A DNA stretch of 64,000 nucleotides from Mesorhizobium sp. SOD10 (GTDB lineage Bacteria > Pseudomonadota > Alphaproteobacteria > Rhizobiales > Rhizobiaceae). The notes under the pieces are model-generated. The model was given only the letters and a program-made list of their open reading frames with translations. It did no database searches and was not told where the DNA came from. The DNA is taken from assembly GCA_000824805.1 (NCBI GenBank), contig CCNA01000060.1, positions 1-64,000 on the forward strand, in the 5' to 3' direction. Both the position numbers and the translations under genes were made by a program. This document shows, one piece after another, positions 50,289-58,638 of the stretch (its first letter is position 1; the number at the start of each line of letters is the position of its first letter).

Positions 50289-50563
50289 GAGCGGCTCTCC
50301 GTCTTGTGGCCGCCACGGGCGAAGGAGGTGCTCAGGATTTCATGCGTGACGGTGTTGCGAACGACGCGCAGATGGGACCGGCAACCGCCGGAGTGCTGCC
50401 AGATCTCGTTATGGTCGCCGGCCGGGTTCAGCCGGTCGTAGACATAGGCGTTCCAGGCGTCGAGATTCTGCGAGGCCGGCTGCGGCCGCTCACGGTTGCC
50501 GTCGCCCTGGTAAGTGAATTCGATGACGTCGCGCGGGCCGCAATAGGGACAGGTGATAAGCAT
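50285..50563 (-). CDS. soxD: Sarcosine oxidase delta subunit
   Basis: 92 residues. CPYCGPRDVIEF holds two zinc cysteines, and HSGGCRSHLRVVRN the remaining histidine and cysteine ligands. The remainder (YVYDRLNPAGDHNEIWQH) is typical of SoxD. It overlaps soxA by four bases. Confidence 0.96.
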   Translation of the reverse strand: MLITCPYCGPRDVIEFTYQGDGNRERPQPASQNLDAWNAYVYDRLNPAGDHNEIWQHSGGCRSHLRVVRNTVTHEILSTSFARGGHKTESRS

Positions 50564-50578
50564 TCTTATTTATCTTCT

Positions 50579-50636
50579 TGTTTGACCATGATCTTTTCCA
50601 AAACCGGCGTCCGATTTTTTGGGATCATGGTCTAAT
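50579..50636. repeat. Dyad repeat inside the sox operon
   Basis: GACCATGATC (about 50585) pairs with GATCATGGTC (to 50636), with CCAAAA and TTTTTTGG inside. It fills the 68-base gap between soxB and soxD, the only loose junction of the operon, and can form a strong RNA hairpin between the two cistrons. Confidence 0.75.
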
Positions 50637-51891
50637 GCAGCCGCGGGTTCGCGCCCTGGCCTTTGTCGTCGATGATCAAGCCACGATAGAAGCGGTCGAG
50701 CGTGAAGGGCGCGTTGAACTCGTGCGGTTCGTCCTTGGCGATGGTGTAGGCAAAGCACCAGCCGGAGGCGGGCGTCGCCTTGAAGCCGCCATAACACCAG
50801 CCGCAATTGAGATACATGCCCGGCAGCGGCCCGGTGGTGATGATCGGCGAGCCGTCCATCGTCATGTCGCACAGCCCGCCCCAGGAGCGCAGCATGCGCA
50901 CCCGGGCCAGGCCGGGGAACAGCGCCAGCATCTCGCTCATCACCTCATCGACGATCGGCAAGCTGCCGCGCTGGGCGTAGCTGTTGTAGCCGTCGAGGTC
51001 GCCGCCATAGACGAGGCCGCCCTTGTCGGACTGAGAGATGTAGAAATGGCCCATGCCGAAAGTGAGAACGGTGTCGACGATGGGCTTTAGCGATTCCGAG
51101 ACGAAGGCCTGCAGCACATGGCTCTCGATCGGCATGTGCGAAATGCCGGCAAGCTGCATGACGTGGCCGGTGCTGCCGGCAACCGCAAGCGCGACCTTCC
51201 TGGCGCGGATCTCACCGCGCGTCGTCGTAACGCCGGTGATGCGGTCGCCGTCGCGCAGGAAGCCGGTCACCTCGCAATTCTCGATGATGTCGACGCCGCG
51301 CCGGTCGGCGCCGCGCGCATAGCCCCAGGCGACCGCATCGTGCCGGGCCGTGCCGGCGCGCGGCTGCATCAGCCCGCCAAGGACGGGGAAGCGCGCCGAC
51401 CCCGAGACGTCCAGCGCCGGCACAAGCCGCTTGATCCGGCCGACACCCCACAGTTCCGCATCGACGCCGAGATGGCGCATGGCATTGCCGCGCCTAGCAT
51501 AGTCGTCGAGCTGGGCGGGCGTGTGGGCAAGGTTCAAGCAGCCGCGCTGCGAGAACATGACGTTGTAGTTGAGATCGTGCGACAGGTTCTCCCACAGCTT
51601 CATCGAATGTTCGTAGAAGCGGGTGTTCTGCGGCAAGAGATAGTTGGAGCGAACCGCAGTGGTGTTGCGGCCGACATTGCCGGAGCCCAGCCAGCCCTTT
51701 TCCAGCACCGCGACATTTGTGATGCCGTGTTCCTTGGCAAGGTAATAGGCGGTCGAAAGACCATGGCCGCCTCCGCCAATGACGATCACGTCATAGGACG
51801 CCTTGGGGTCCGGCTTGCGCCAGGCGGGCTTCCAATCCTTATTGCCGGTCAGTGCGTTCTTGAGCAGCGAAAAGGCTGAATACTCCGCCAT
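50632..51891 (-). CDS. soxB: Sarcosine oxidase beta subunit
   Basis: 419 residues of the D-amino-acid-oxidase fold. YDVIVIGGGGHGLSTAYYLA binds FAD, GSGNVGRNTTAVRSNYLL is a SoxB signature, and FYISQSDKGGLVYGGDLDGYN lies near the active site. It oxidises sarcosine to glycine with release of a C1 unit and hydrogen peroxide. It is the first gene of soxBDAG. Confidence 0.96.
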   Translation of the reverse strand: MAEYSAFSLLKNALTGNKDWKPAWRKPDPKASYDVIVIGGGGHGLSTAYYLAKEHGITNVAVLEKGWLGSGNVGRNTTAVRSNYLLPQNTRFYEHSMKLWENLSHDLNYNVMFSQRGCLNLAHTPAQLDDYARRGNAMRHLGVDAELWGVGRIKRLVPALDVSGSARFPVLGGLMQPRAGTARHDAVAWGYARGADRRGVDIIENCEVTGFLRDGDRITGVTTTRGEIRARKVALAVAGSTGHVMQLAGISHMPIESHVLQAFVSESLKPIVDTVLTFGMGHFYISQSDKGGLVYGGDLDGYNSYAQRGSLPIVDEVMSEMLALFPGLARVRMLRSWGGLCDMTMDGSPIITTGPLPGMYLNCGWCYGGFKATPASGWCFAYTIAKDEPHEFNAPFTLDRFYRGLIIDDKGQGANPRLH

Positions 51892-52085
51892 TCTTCCTAT
51901 CGTCCTTATGATGCGAGGCGGCAGACTATAGAGCAGGCGGGAGGCGCAAAGCCAAGATTACGCCATCGCTTTTCGCCAGGCCGACTCTCATCGATGCGAT
52001 CGGGACGGCTTGCCGCCCGATATGCCGGTCTTTATCAAAGGCGGAAATTTCGGGGATTTTTCGGCCGCGAGTCGCCAATCAAGTC
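51892..52085. other. Divergent intergenic region between soxB and the MscS gene
   Basis: No gene is seen. A stem-loop ATCGGGaCGGC-tt-GCCGCCCGAT with one bulged base lies at 51999-52021, within the probable leader of the channel gene. Confidence 0.5.
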
Positions 52086-54575
52086 ATGTTCTTCCGCCTG
52101 CTACGCCTGATCCTGGTCGTTATCGTCGCCGTCTTCGGGCAGCCGGCGCTCGATGCGTCGGCGCAGGTGATCGGCCAAGGGTCGTCGCAGCTCATCACCG
52201 ACCAGACAAAGGTCATCCAGGATCTGACGGCCAAGACCGATGGCCTGGAGAAGAAACTGAGCGAACCCGACCAGGACGATGCAGGGCTGGTCGACATCCG
52301 GTTGCAACTGGAGGATATTTCGCGCGCGGCGCTGAACAGCGCGCTGGTGTTCAGGCAACGCCTCACCGAGATCAACAACCGCGTCGAGGTTCTGGGCCCG
52401 CCGCCGGCGCAGGGACAACCCGCCGAGCCGGTGATCGTCAGCAACGAGCGCGGCGCGCTCGCCGCGGAAAAGGCTCAGATCAACGCGATCGTCGCCAGCG
52501 CGCAAAACCTGTCGATCCGCGTCAACGGGCTGGTCGACAAGATCGCGGTCATGCGCAGCGAGCTTTTCCGCAGCGTCATCACCAAGCATTATGACCTGAC
52601 CGAGGCGCTGAGCCCGCAGGCCTTTTCCGACGCGCATGACCAGTTCACGGGCCTCTACAAGGCGGTGTCGTCGTGGCTGACCTTCGCCATCAGGTTCAAG
52701 TTCCAGGCGATCCTTGCGGCGACGCTTATGGCGCTGACGCTGGCGGCGGTGCTGTTGATAGGCGGCAGGCGCTTGTTCGGCCGCATATTCGAGGCCGACC
52801 CGACCGTCGAGGACCCTTCCTATCTCAGCCGCCTGTCGGTGGCCTTCTGGTCGACGCTGCTGCCGACCCTGGCGCTTGGCGTCTTCTTCGCCTCGGCCGT
52901 CTTCTTCTTCAATTATTACAACGTGCTGCGTGGCGATATCGGCACGTTCCTGAATGCCTTGCTGACGGTGATCGGCATGGTTTTCTGCGTCAACCGGCTG
53001 ACGAACGCTGCGCTCGAGCCGCGCCTGCCCAACTGGCGCCTGATCCCGGTCGCGACCGGCCCGGCGCGCTGGCTCGTCGGACTGACGACCGCCATGGCGC
53101 TGGTGCTCGGGTTCAATTACTTCCTCTCGGTCGTCAACGAGAAGATGGGCTCGCCGCTTTCGCTGACGATCGGCAGGGGTTTTGTCGCCACCATCATCGT
53201 CGGCGTCATCCTTATCCTGATGGGACTGCTGCGGCCGTTCAGGGCAGCTGACGGCTCATGGCGCCCCTGGCCGGCATGGCTTCGCTTCATTGCTATCGCG
53301 CTTGGCCTGTTCACCATTGCGGCGGCGCTGCTTGGCTATATCGGCCTGGCGCTTTTCGTGTCGTTCCAGGTCGTGGTGACCGGCACCGTGCTGGTGACGG
53401 CCTATATCGGCTTCCTGTCGGCACGCGCGATCGGGGAAGAGGGAGGCTTCGCAGACACTTCGGTGGGGCGATGGCTTTCGGAAAACTCCAGCTACGAGGA
53501 TACCGCCCTCGACCAGCTCGGTCTGGTCGTCAGCATCGCCATCAACCTGATGATCGTGCTGATCTTCCTGCCGCTGATCCTGTTGATGTGGGGCTTCCAG
53601 CCCGGGGATATCGAGGCCTGGGCCTACAAGCTGGCGACCGGCGTCACGATCGGTTCGGTGACCATCTCCTTCCTCGGCATCCTCAGCGGCATCGTCGTCT
53701 TCGTCATCGGCTATTTCCTGACGCGCTGGTTCCAGGGCTGGTTGGACGGCTCGGTGATGGCGCGCGGCAAGGTCGACGCCGGCGTGCGCAACTCGATCCG
53801 GCTCGGCGTCGGCTATGCCGGTGTGGCGGTCGCCGCGTTAGTCGGTATCTCGGCCGCCGGCATCGATCTTTCCAATCTGGCGCTGGTTGCCGGTGCGCTT
53901 TCGCTGGGTATCGGCTTCGGTCTCCAGAATGTCGTGTCGAATTTCGTTTCAGGCCTGATCCTGCTTGCCGAGCGGCCGTTCAAGGTCGGCGACTGGATCG
54001 TCGCGGGCGACGTCAGCGGTACGGTGCGGAAGATCAGCGTGCGCGCGACCGAGATCGAGACCTTCCAGCGCCAGGCCGTGATCCTGCCCAACTCGAATCT
54101 CATCAACAATGCGGTCGGCAACTGGACACACCGCAACAAGCTCGGGCGCATCGACATCAAGGTCGGCGTTGCCTATGGCAGCGACGTCAAGCGCGTCCAT
54201 GCCATATTGACGGACATTGCGCGCGCCCATCCGATGGTGCTGAAGAATCCCGAGCCGTTCGTCCTTTTCGCCAATTTCGGGTCGGCCGCGCTCGAATTCG
54301 AGATCCGCCTGTTCGTCGCCGACATCATGAACGGCAGTGTCGTGCAGAACGATATCCGCTTTGCCATTTTCGATATCTTCGAGGAGGAGCAGATCGAGAT
54401 ACCATCGACGCCGCGCGCCGTGGTCGAGAGCAAGAAGCACGAACCCTGGCCGATCGACGACGACAAGATCGAAGCCGAATTCGCCGAGCGCCAGAGGCTG
54501 GAAGCGGAAGCCGCGGCCGAGCGGGAGCGGCTCGTCAAGATGAAGCGGAGGGGCCGCAAGCCCGACCCGGGCTGA
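52086..54575 (+). CDS. MscS-family mechanosensitive channel with DUF3772 domain
   Basis: 829 residues. A signal peptide ends near residue 27 (ALDASA-Q), a periplasmic coiled DUF3772-type region covers about 30-200, and around ten membrane helices follow. The MscS pore and beta domain is near 590-690 (GALSLGIGFGLQNVVSNFVSG, FKVGDWIVAGDVSGTVRKIS). The C-terminus is charged and helical. The channel would relieve turgor at low osmolarity. The gene is alone on its strand. Confidence 0.92.
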   Translation: MFFRLLRLILVVIVAVFGQPALDASAQVIGQGSSQLITDQTKVIQDLTAKTDGLEKKLSEPDQDDAGLVDIRLQLEDISRAALNSALVFRQRLTEINNRVEVLGPPPAQGQPAEPVIVSNERGALAAEKAQINAIVASAQNLSIRVNGLVDKIAVMRSELFRSVITKHYDLTEALSPQAFSDAHDQFTGLYKAVSSWLTFAIRFKFQAILAATLMALTLAAVLLIGGRRLFGRIFEADPTVEDPSYLSRLSVAFWSTLLPTLALGVFFASAVFFFNYYNVLRGDIGTFLNALLTVIGMVFCVNRLTNAALEPRLPNWRLIPVATGPARWLVGLTTAMALVLGFNYFLSVVNEKMGSPLSLTIGRGFVATIIVGVILILMGLLRPFRAADGSWRPWPAWLRFIAIALGLFTIAAALLGYIGLALFVSFQVVVTGTVLVTAYIGFLSARAIGEEGGFADTSVGRWLSENSSYEDTALDQLGLVVSIAINLMIVLIFLPLILLMWGFQPGDIEAWAYKLATGVTIGSVTISFLGILSGIVVFVIGYFLTRWFQGWLDGSVMARGKVDAGVRNSIRLGVGYAGVAVAALVGISAAGIDLSNLALVAGALSLGIGFGLQNVVSNFVSGLILLAERPFKVGDWIVAGDVSGTVRKISVRATEIETFQRQAVILPNSNLINNAVGNWTHRNKLGRIDIKVGVAYGSDVKRVHAILTDIARAHPMVLKNPEPFVLFANFGSAALEFEIRLFVADIMNGSVVQNDIRFAIFDIFEEEQIEIPSTPRAVVESKKHEPWPIDDDKIEAEFAERQRLEAEAAAERERLVKMKRRGRKPDPG

Positions 54576-54731
54576 GGTGTATCAATATTCGGGTGAGGCC
54601 GGCCTAATGGGCATGCTGAGGCCATCCCAAACCGATTGTGGCATGAATGCGGCATTCAGTTGCGGTTCAGGTAACATCTCATATAAGCTTCGATGCAAAG
54701 GGCGAGAATGCCTTGCAAATTTGAACAGAGG

Positions 54732-54748
54732 CGGTGTGTGAAACACCG
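54732..54748 (+). promoter_or_regulatory. Leader hairpin just before the small exported-protein gene
   Basis: CGGTGT-gtgaa-ACACCG forms a six-base-pair stem ending eight bases before the ATG at 54757. It occupies the place of the ribosome site, since no good purine-rich site lies between it and the start, so it may control translation. Confidence 0.45.
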
Positions 54749-54756
54749 GAATTGCA

Positions 54757-55020
54757 ATGTGGAAGTCTGTCGTTACCGCCATCGCTTTGCTGGCCCTGGG
54801 CGGTTCGGCTTTCGCCGCCAGCGCGATCAACAGAGACGCTCAGACGCGGACCCTGGTCGTGACCGAAGGCGGCGCCAAGAGCGAGCTGACGCTTGCTGCC
54901 GGCGAGACGGTGGAGTTCTGCCCGAACGGCTGCTTCGTCACCCTGCCCAATGGTGACCTCGAAGCTCTGACCGGCTCGGAAACGGTGGAAATTTCGGGCG
55001 GGTCGGCCCGTATCAAGTAA
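54757..55020 (+). CDS. 87-residue exported protein of unknown function
   Basis: A classic signal peptide (VVTAIALLALGGSAFA, cleavage after AFA near residue 20) is followed by about 65 residues rich in beta-favouring residues. Two cysteines in EFCPNGCFV could form a disulfide or bind a ligand. It probably resides in the periplasm. I do not recognise a named family. It has its own terminator, so it is a single-gene unit. Confidence 0.8.
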   Translation: MWKSVVTAIALLALGGSAFAASAINRDAQTRTLVVTEGGAKSELTLAAGETVEFCPNGCFVTLPNGDLEALTGSETVEISGGSARIK

Positions 55021-55055
55021 CCGTCGCCGCAGGATTGGCTGCGCAAGATTGGCAA

Positions 55056-55080
55056 GGCCGGACCGATGTCCGGCCTTTTA
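55056..55080 (+). terminator. Intrinsic terminator after the exported-protein gene
   Basis: GGCCGGA-ccgatg-TCCGGCC is a perfect seven-base-pair GC stem followed directly by TTTTA. It lies 35 bases after the stop codon. Confidence 0.85.
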
Positions 55081-55185
55081 TCGTTTCGGGTAGCCGACAC
55101 TTAACGACAATGCCCGAAAACCGGTATGGCTACGCGCTGCAACCGGGCGTTTTAACGTTCGCTGCGTCATCCCCGGCTATATCTG

Positions 55186-55214
55186 ACCCGAGGACGCCGG
55201 CACACGGCGTGGGT
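55186..55214 (+). promoter_or_regulatory. Stem-loop in the leader of the HAD-UbiA gene
   Basis: ACCC-gagga-CGCCG-gcaca-CGGCG-t-GGGT folds into a two-part stem 67 bases before the start at 55281. It may be part of the 5' leader of the seven-gene cluster. The role is unknown. Confidence 0.4.
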
Positions 55215-55280
55215 TGAATTGGCGCAAGGTCCCTTCCGAGATCGCAGTCTCGGGATCCTGCGCTCGATCGGGGCAGGACA

Positions 55281-56714
55281 ATGGACGCGAGGTCGGACAG
55301 GAACGCAATCCCGCTTGCGGTCGATCTCGACGGCACGCTGATTGCAACGGACCTTCTGTGGGAAGGCCTGTTCATCCTCCTCAAGAAGAACCCGCTCTAT
55401 GTCTTTCTCCTGCCGTTCTGGCTGACCGGTGGACCGGCCCGACTCAAGCGGGAGATCGCCAGCCGCGTCGACATTGACCCGGCCTCGCTGCCCTATCGTC
55501 AGGATCTGCTCGACCGGTTGCGCTCCGAGCATCGGGAGGGCCGCAAGATCGTGCTGGCGACGGGAACGCCGCGTAGGTTCGCGGAGGCGATCGCGGCGCA
55601 TCTCGGCATTTTCGATCATGTGCTGGCGACCGACGGTCCGCACAACATGACATCCGGCAGGAAATGCGCAGCCCTTGTCGCCGCCTATGGCGACGCAGGC
55701 TTCGACTATGCCGGCAACAGCCATCACGACCTCAAAGTGTTCGACGCCGCGCGCAACGCGCTCGTGGTGGCGCCCGACCGCGGCGCCCGGCGCTGGCAGG
55801 CAGCGCATCGGGCCGATGCCATGCCGGCGCCCAAGCCGACGCTGAGGACCTACGTCAAGATGCTGCGCATGCATCAGTGGCTGAAGAACGCGCTGATCGC
55901 CGTGCCGATGGTGCTGTCGCACGAATATTTCAATCCGAACATGATCTGGGAATGCCTGCTGGCGTTCGTCTCCTTCAGCGCCGTGGCATCCGCTATCTAT
56001 ATCCTCAACGATTTCTTCGACCTGGCGCTCGACCGCAAGCATCCGACAAAGCGCAACCGGCCTTTCGCCAGCGGCGCGTTGTCCATTCCGTTCGGCCTCG
56101 GCGCGATCATCGCGCTGCTTACGATCGGCATTGCCGCCGGCCTGTTCCTTCCCGTCGAATTCCTCGGCGTGCTTGCCGGCTATATCGTTGTCACCACCGC
56201 CTATTCGCTGTCGTTCAAGCGCATGCTTCTGGTCGACGTGCTGACGCTTGCGGGCCTCTACACGATCCGCGTGCTGGCCGGCGCGGCCGCCACTGGCGTC
56301 GATGTCTCCTTCTGGCTGCTTGCTTTCTCGATCTTCTTCTTCCTTTCGCTGGCGCTGGTGAAGCGCTTCGTCGAACTTCGCACCACGGCCATTCCGCCGG
56401 GCGAGCGCATCGCCGGCCGCGGCTACCGCACGGAGGACCAGGAGATCGTCGCTCAGGCCGGGATGGCGTCGGCTTTCTCCTCGGCGCTGGTCCTGGCGCT
56501 TTATATGGACAGCCCGGCGGTGCGCGAGCTCTATCCCCATCCCTGGCTGATATGGCCGCTGGCGCCGATCGTGCTTTACCTCACGATGCGCGTCTGGATT
56601 CTCGCCCGCCGCGACGAGATGCATGACGATCCGGTCGTCTTCATCATCCGCGATTGGCGCAGCCAGATCGTCGTCGCCATCGGCGCGGTCTTCCTCGTCG
56701 CTGGGGGCTGGTGA
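55281..56714 (+). CDS. HAD phosphatase / UbiA-type (DPPR-synthase-like) prenyltransferase fusion
   Basis: 477 residues. Residues 1-190 form an HAD phosphatase (AVDLDGTLIATDLLWEGL with the DxDGT nucleophile; TGTPRR and YAGNSHHDLKVFDAA). From about 195 a nine-helix UbiA domain carries YILNDFFDLALDRKHPTKRN, the N-D-x2-D-x3-D-R-HPTKR motif of decaprenyl-phosphate phosphoribosyltransferase (mycobacterial Rv3806c/UbiA). The expected reactions are transfer of phosphoribose from PRPP to polyprenyl phosphate, then removal of the 5'-phosphate by the fused HAD domain. The next gene, a DprE1-like oxidase sharing one base, fits the following step. Product identity is inferred. Confidence 0.85.
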   Translation: MDARSDRNAIPLAVDLDGTLIATDLLWEGLFILLKKNPLYVFLLPFWLTGGPARLKREIASRVDIDPASLPYRQDLLDRLRSEHREGRKIVLATGTPRRFAEAIAAHLGIFDHVLATDGPHNMTSGRKCAALVAAYGDAGFDYAGNSHHDLKVFDAARNALVVAPDRGARRWQAAHRADAMPAPKPTLRTYVKMLRMHQWLKNALIAVPMVLSHEYFNPNMIWECLLAFVSFSAVASAIYILNDFFDLALDRKHPTKRNRPFASGALSIPFGLGAIIALLTIGIAAGLFLPVEFLGVLAGYIVVTTAYSLSFKRMLLVDVLTLAGLYTIRVLAGAAATGVDVSFWLLAFSIFFFLSLALVKRFVELRTTAIPPGERIAGRGYRTEDQEIVAQAGMASAFSSALVLALYMDSPAVRELYPHPWLIWPLAPIVLYLTMRVWILARRDEMHDDPVVFIIRDWRSQIVVAIGAVFLVAGGW

Positions 56715-58066
56715 TGGGGCACGAGCGCTTCGGCAGCTTCGGAATGGCGACCCCGCCGGCGCGCAAGGCGATCCCGGCGGACGAGGCGATCGCCTTGCTG
56801 AAGCGCGGCGAGGCGAAGACCGGATCGCTGCTCGGCTACGGCAATGGGCGCTCCTATGGCGACAGCTGCCAGAACGATGCCGGCATGGTGGTCGACATGC
56901 GGCCGCTCAACCGCATCCGTTCCTTCAACGCCGAGACCGGTTTGCTCGAAGCCGATGCCGGCACGCTGCTTTGCGATATCATCGCTCACGCCGCGCCCTA
57001 CGGCTTCTTTCCGGCGGTGGTTCCAGGCACGCAGTTCGTGACGCTGGGCGGCGCGATCGCCAACGACGTCCACGGCAAGAACCATCATCGGCGCGGCACT
57101 TTCGGCTGCCATGTCGAGGCCTTGACACTGCTTCGGTCCGACGGGCGGACCTATCGCTGCTCGGCGACCGACAATGTCCGCCTGTTTGGGGCGACGATCG
57201 GCGGCATGGGGCTGACGGGCTTGATCCTTTCGGCCTCGATCAAGCTGATGCGGGTGCCGTCGCTCGATATCACGGAAAGCGCGACGCGGTTTCGCGATCT
57301 CGGCGAATTCTTCGATCTTGCCGAGGCTGCCGACCGGGCCAACGAATATGCCGTCGCCTGGATCGATCAGCTTGCCGGCGGACACGGTCGCGGACGCGGC
57401 CTTTTGTTCACCGGTAACCATGCCGAACACGGCTCGCACGCGGCGGCGCGCGCCGGCAGCCGGTTTTCCGTGCCGGTGCAGCCGCCGTTCAATATCCTCA
57501 ACCGGCCCTTGCTCACGGTCTTCAACGCGGCCTATCGCTGGAAAAAGGGCAAGTCTCCGGTTCAGCGCCAGGCGGGTTATCAGGGCTTCTTCTTTCCGCT
57601 CGACGGCGTCCGCGACTGGAATCGGCTCTACGGGCCACGCGGGCTTTTCCAGCACCAAAGCGTGGTGCCGCAGGCCAACGCGCGCCGCATCGTGCCGGCG
57701 CTGCTCGAGACGGCACGGCGGGCAGGGCAGGGATCGTTCCTGACCGTGCTCAAGCGCTTCGGCGATATCCGCTCGCCGGCGCTGCTGTCCTTCCCGCGGC
57801 CCGGCTATACGCTGACGCTCGATTTCCCCAACCGGGGTGAAAGGACGCTGCGGCTGCTCGCCGATCTCGATCGCATCACGGTCGAGGCGGGCGGCGCGGT
57901 GAACCCCTATAAGGACGCCCGGATGGGGCCTGAGACATTCGCCGCGTCGTTTCCGCAATGGCAGCGGCTGGAGGCGCTTCGCGACCCGGCTTTCATATCG
58001 AGCTTCTGGGCGCGTACCGCCAAAAGACTGGAGATCGAACAAGGAAGAGCTGAAGCCGCTGAATAG
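56714..58066 (+). CDS. DprE1-like FAD-linked oxidase (polyprenyl-phospho-ribose 2'-oxidase type)
   Basis: 450 residues of the VAO flavoprotein family. LLGYGNGRSYGDSCQ and VVPGTQFVTLGGAIANDVHG together with GKNHHRRGTFGCHVEAL are the FAD-binding signature of DprE1, including the histidine-rich NDVHGKNHH. DprE1 oxidises the 2'-OH of decaprenylphosphoryl-ribose as the first half of its conversion to the arabinose epimer. Adjacent HAD-UbiA supports this substrate. The cysteine targeted by benzothiazinones in mycobacteria appears in the local GTFGCHVE context. Confidence 0.85.
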   Translation: MGHERFGSFGMATPPARKAIPADEAIALLKRGEAKTGSLLGYGNGRSYGDSCQNDAGMVVDMRPLNRIRSFNAETGLLEADAGTLLCDIIAHAAPYGFFPAVVPGTQFVTLGGAIANDVHGKNHHRRGTFGCHVEALTLLRSDGRTYRCSATDNVRLFGATIGGMGLTGLILSASIKLMRVPSLDITESATRFRDLGEFFDLAEAADRANEYAVAWIDQLAGGHGRGRGLLFTGNHAEHGSHAAARAGSRFSVPVQPPFNILNRPLLTVFNAAYRWKKGKSPVQRQAGYQGFFFPLDGVRDWNRLYGPRGLFQHQSVVPQANARRIVPALLETARRAGQGSFLTVLKRFGDIRSPALLSFPRPGYTLTLDFPNRGERTLRLLADLDRITVEAGGAVNPYKDARMGPETFAASFPQWQRLEALRDPAFISSFWARTAKRLEIEQGRAEAAE

Positions 58067-58188
58067 ATAAAAGTCGAATAAATCATGGTAAACAAAGCGT
58101 GATTCCATGGTTTACTCAAAACAAAATCACGGCTTCACGAAATATTTGCGGGTTTGTAATAGGACCGCCCAAGGGGCGGGTGGCAACA
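58067..58188 (+). promoter_or_regulatory. AT-rich internal region with an inverted repeat
   Basis: This is the only substantial gap in the first part of the cluster and it is AT-rich. GTAAAC (58088-58093) and GTTTAC (58110-58115) form an inverted repeat with a 16-base spacer. CCGCCC-aag-GGGCGG (58165-58179) folds just before the next start. An internal promoter with an operator is plausible. Confidence 0.4.
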
Positions 58189-58638
58189 ATGAAATACATA
58201 GTCTTCATTCTCTTCACGGTCATGACCAATGCCGCGGCGCAGCTGATGCTGAAGCAGGGCATGATGTCAATGGGGCCGATCTCCTTCGAAGGCGTCAATC
58301 CGCTCGTCAAGCTTTTGCAGATCGTGTTCAGCCCCTGGGTGTTCCTGGGCCTCTGCACCTTCGTCATATCGATGGCGTCGCATCTTTACGTGCTGTCCAA
58401 GGTCGAGCTCAGCTTCGCCTATCCGTTCCTCAGCCTCGCCTATGTCGCCGTGGCGATCTTTGCCTATTTCGTCTTCCGCGAGGACCTCAACGGCTGGCGC
58501 ATCGCCGGCATCGCCTGCATCTGCATCGGCACGATCCTGATCGCGCAGAGTGGCAGAGAAATGGGTGGACGCGGACATGAGAACCGGACCGCATCCATCA
58601 ATCCCGACAAGATCGGCATAAGCGAGATCGTGCGATGA
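58189..58638 (+). CDS. Small EamA/SMR-type membrane transporter (flippase candidate)
   Basis: 149 residues with four membrane helices: IVFILFTVMTNAAAQLMLKQG, WVFLGLCTFVISMASHLYVL, YPFLSLAYVAVAIFAYFVF and IAGIACICIGTILIAQ. It resembles ArnE/ArnF and related small flippases for polyprenyl-phospho-sugars. In this cluster it would carry the polyprenyl-linked pentose to the periplasmic side. A polar tail of 25 residues follows the last helix. It overlaps the next gene by four bases. Confidence 0.75.
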   Translation: MKYIVFILFTVMTNAAAQLMLKQGMMSMGPISFEGVNPLVKLLQIVFSPWVFLGLCTFVISMASHLYVLSKVELSFAYPFLSLAYVAVAIFAYFVFREDLNGWRIAGIACICIGTILIAQSGREMGGRGHENRTASINPDKIGISEIVR

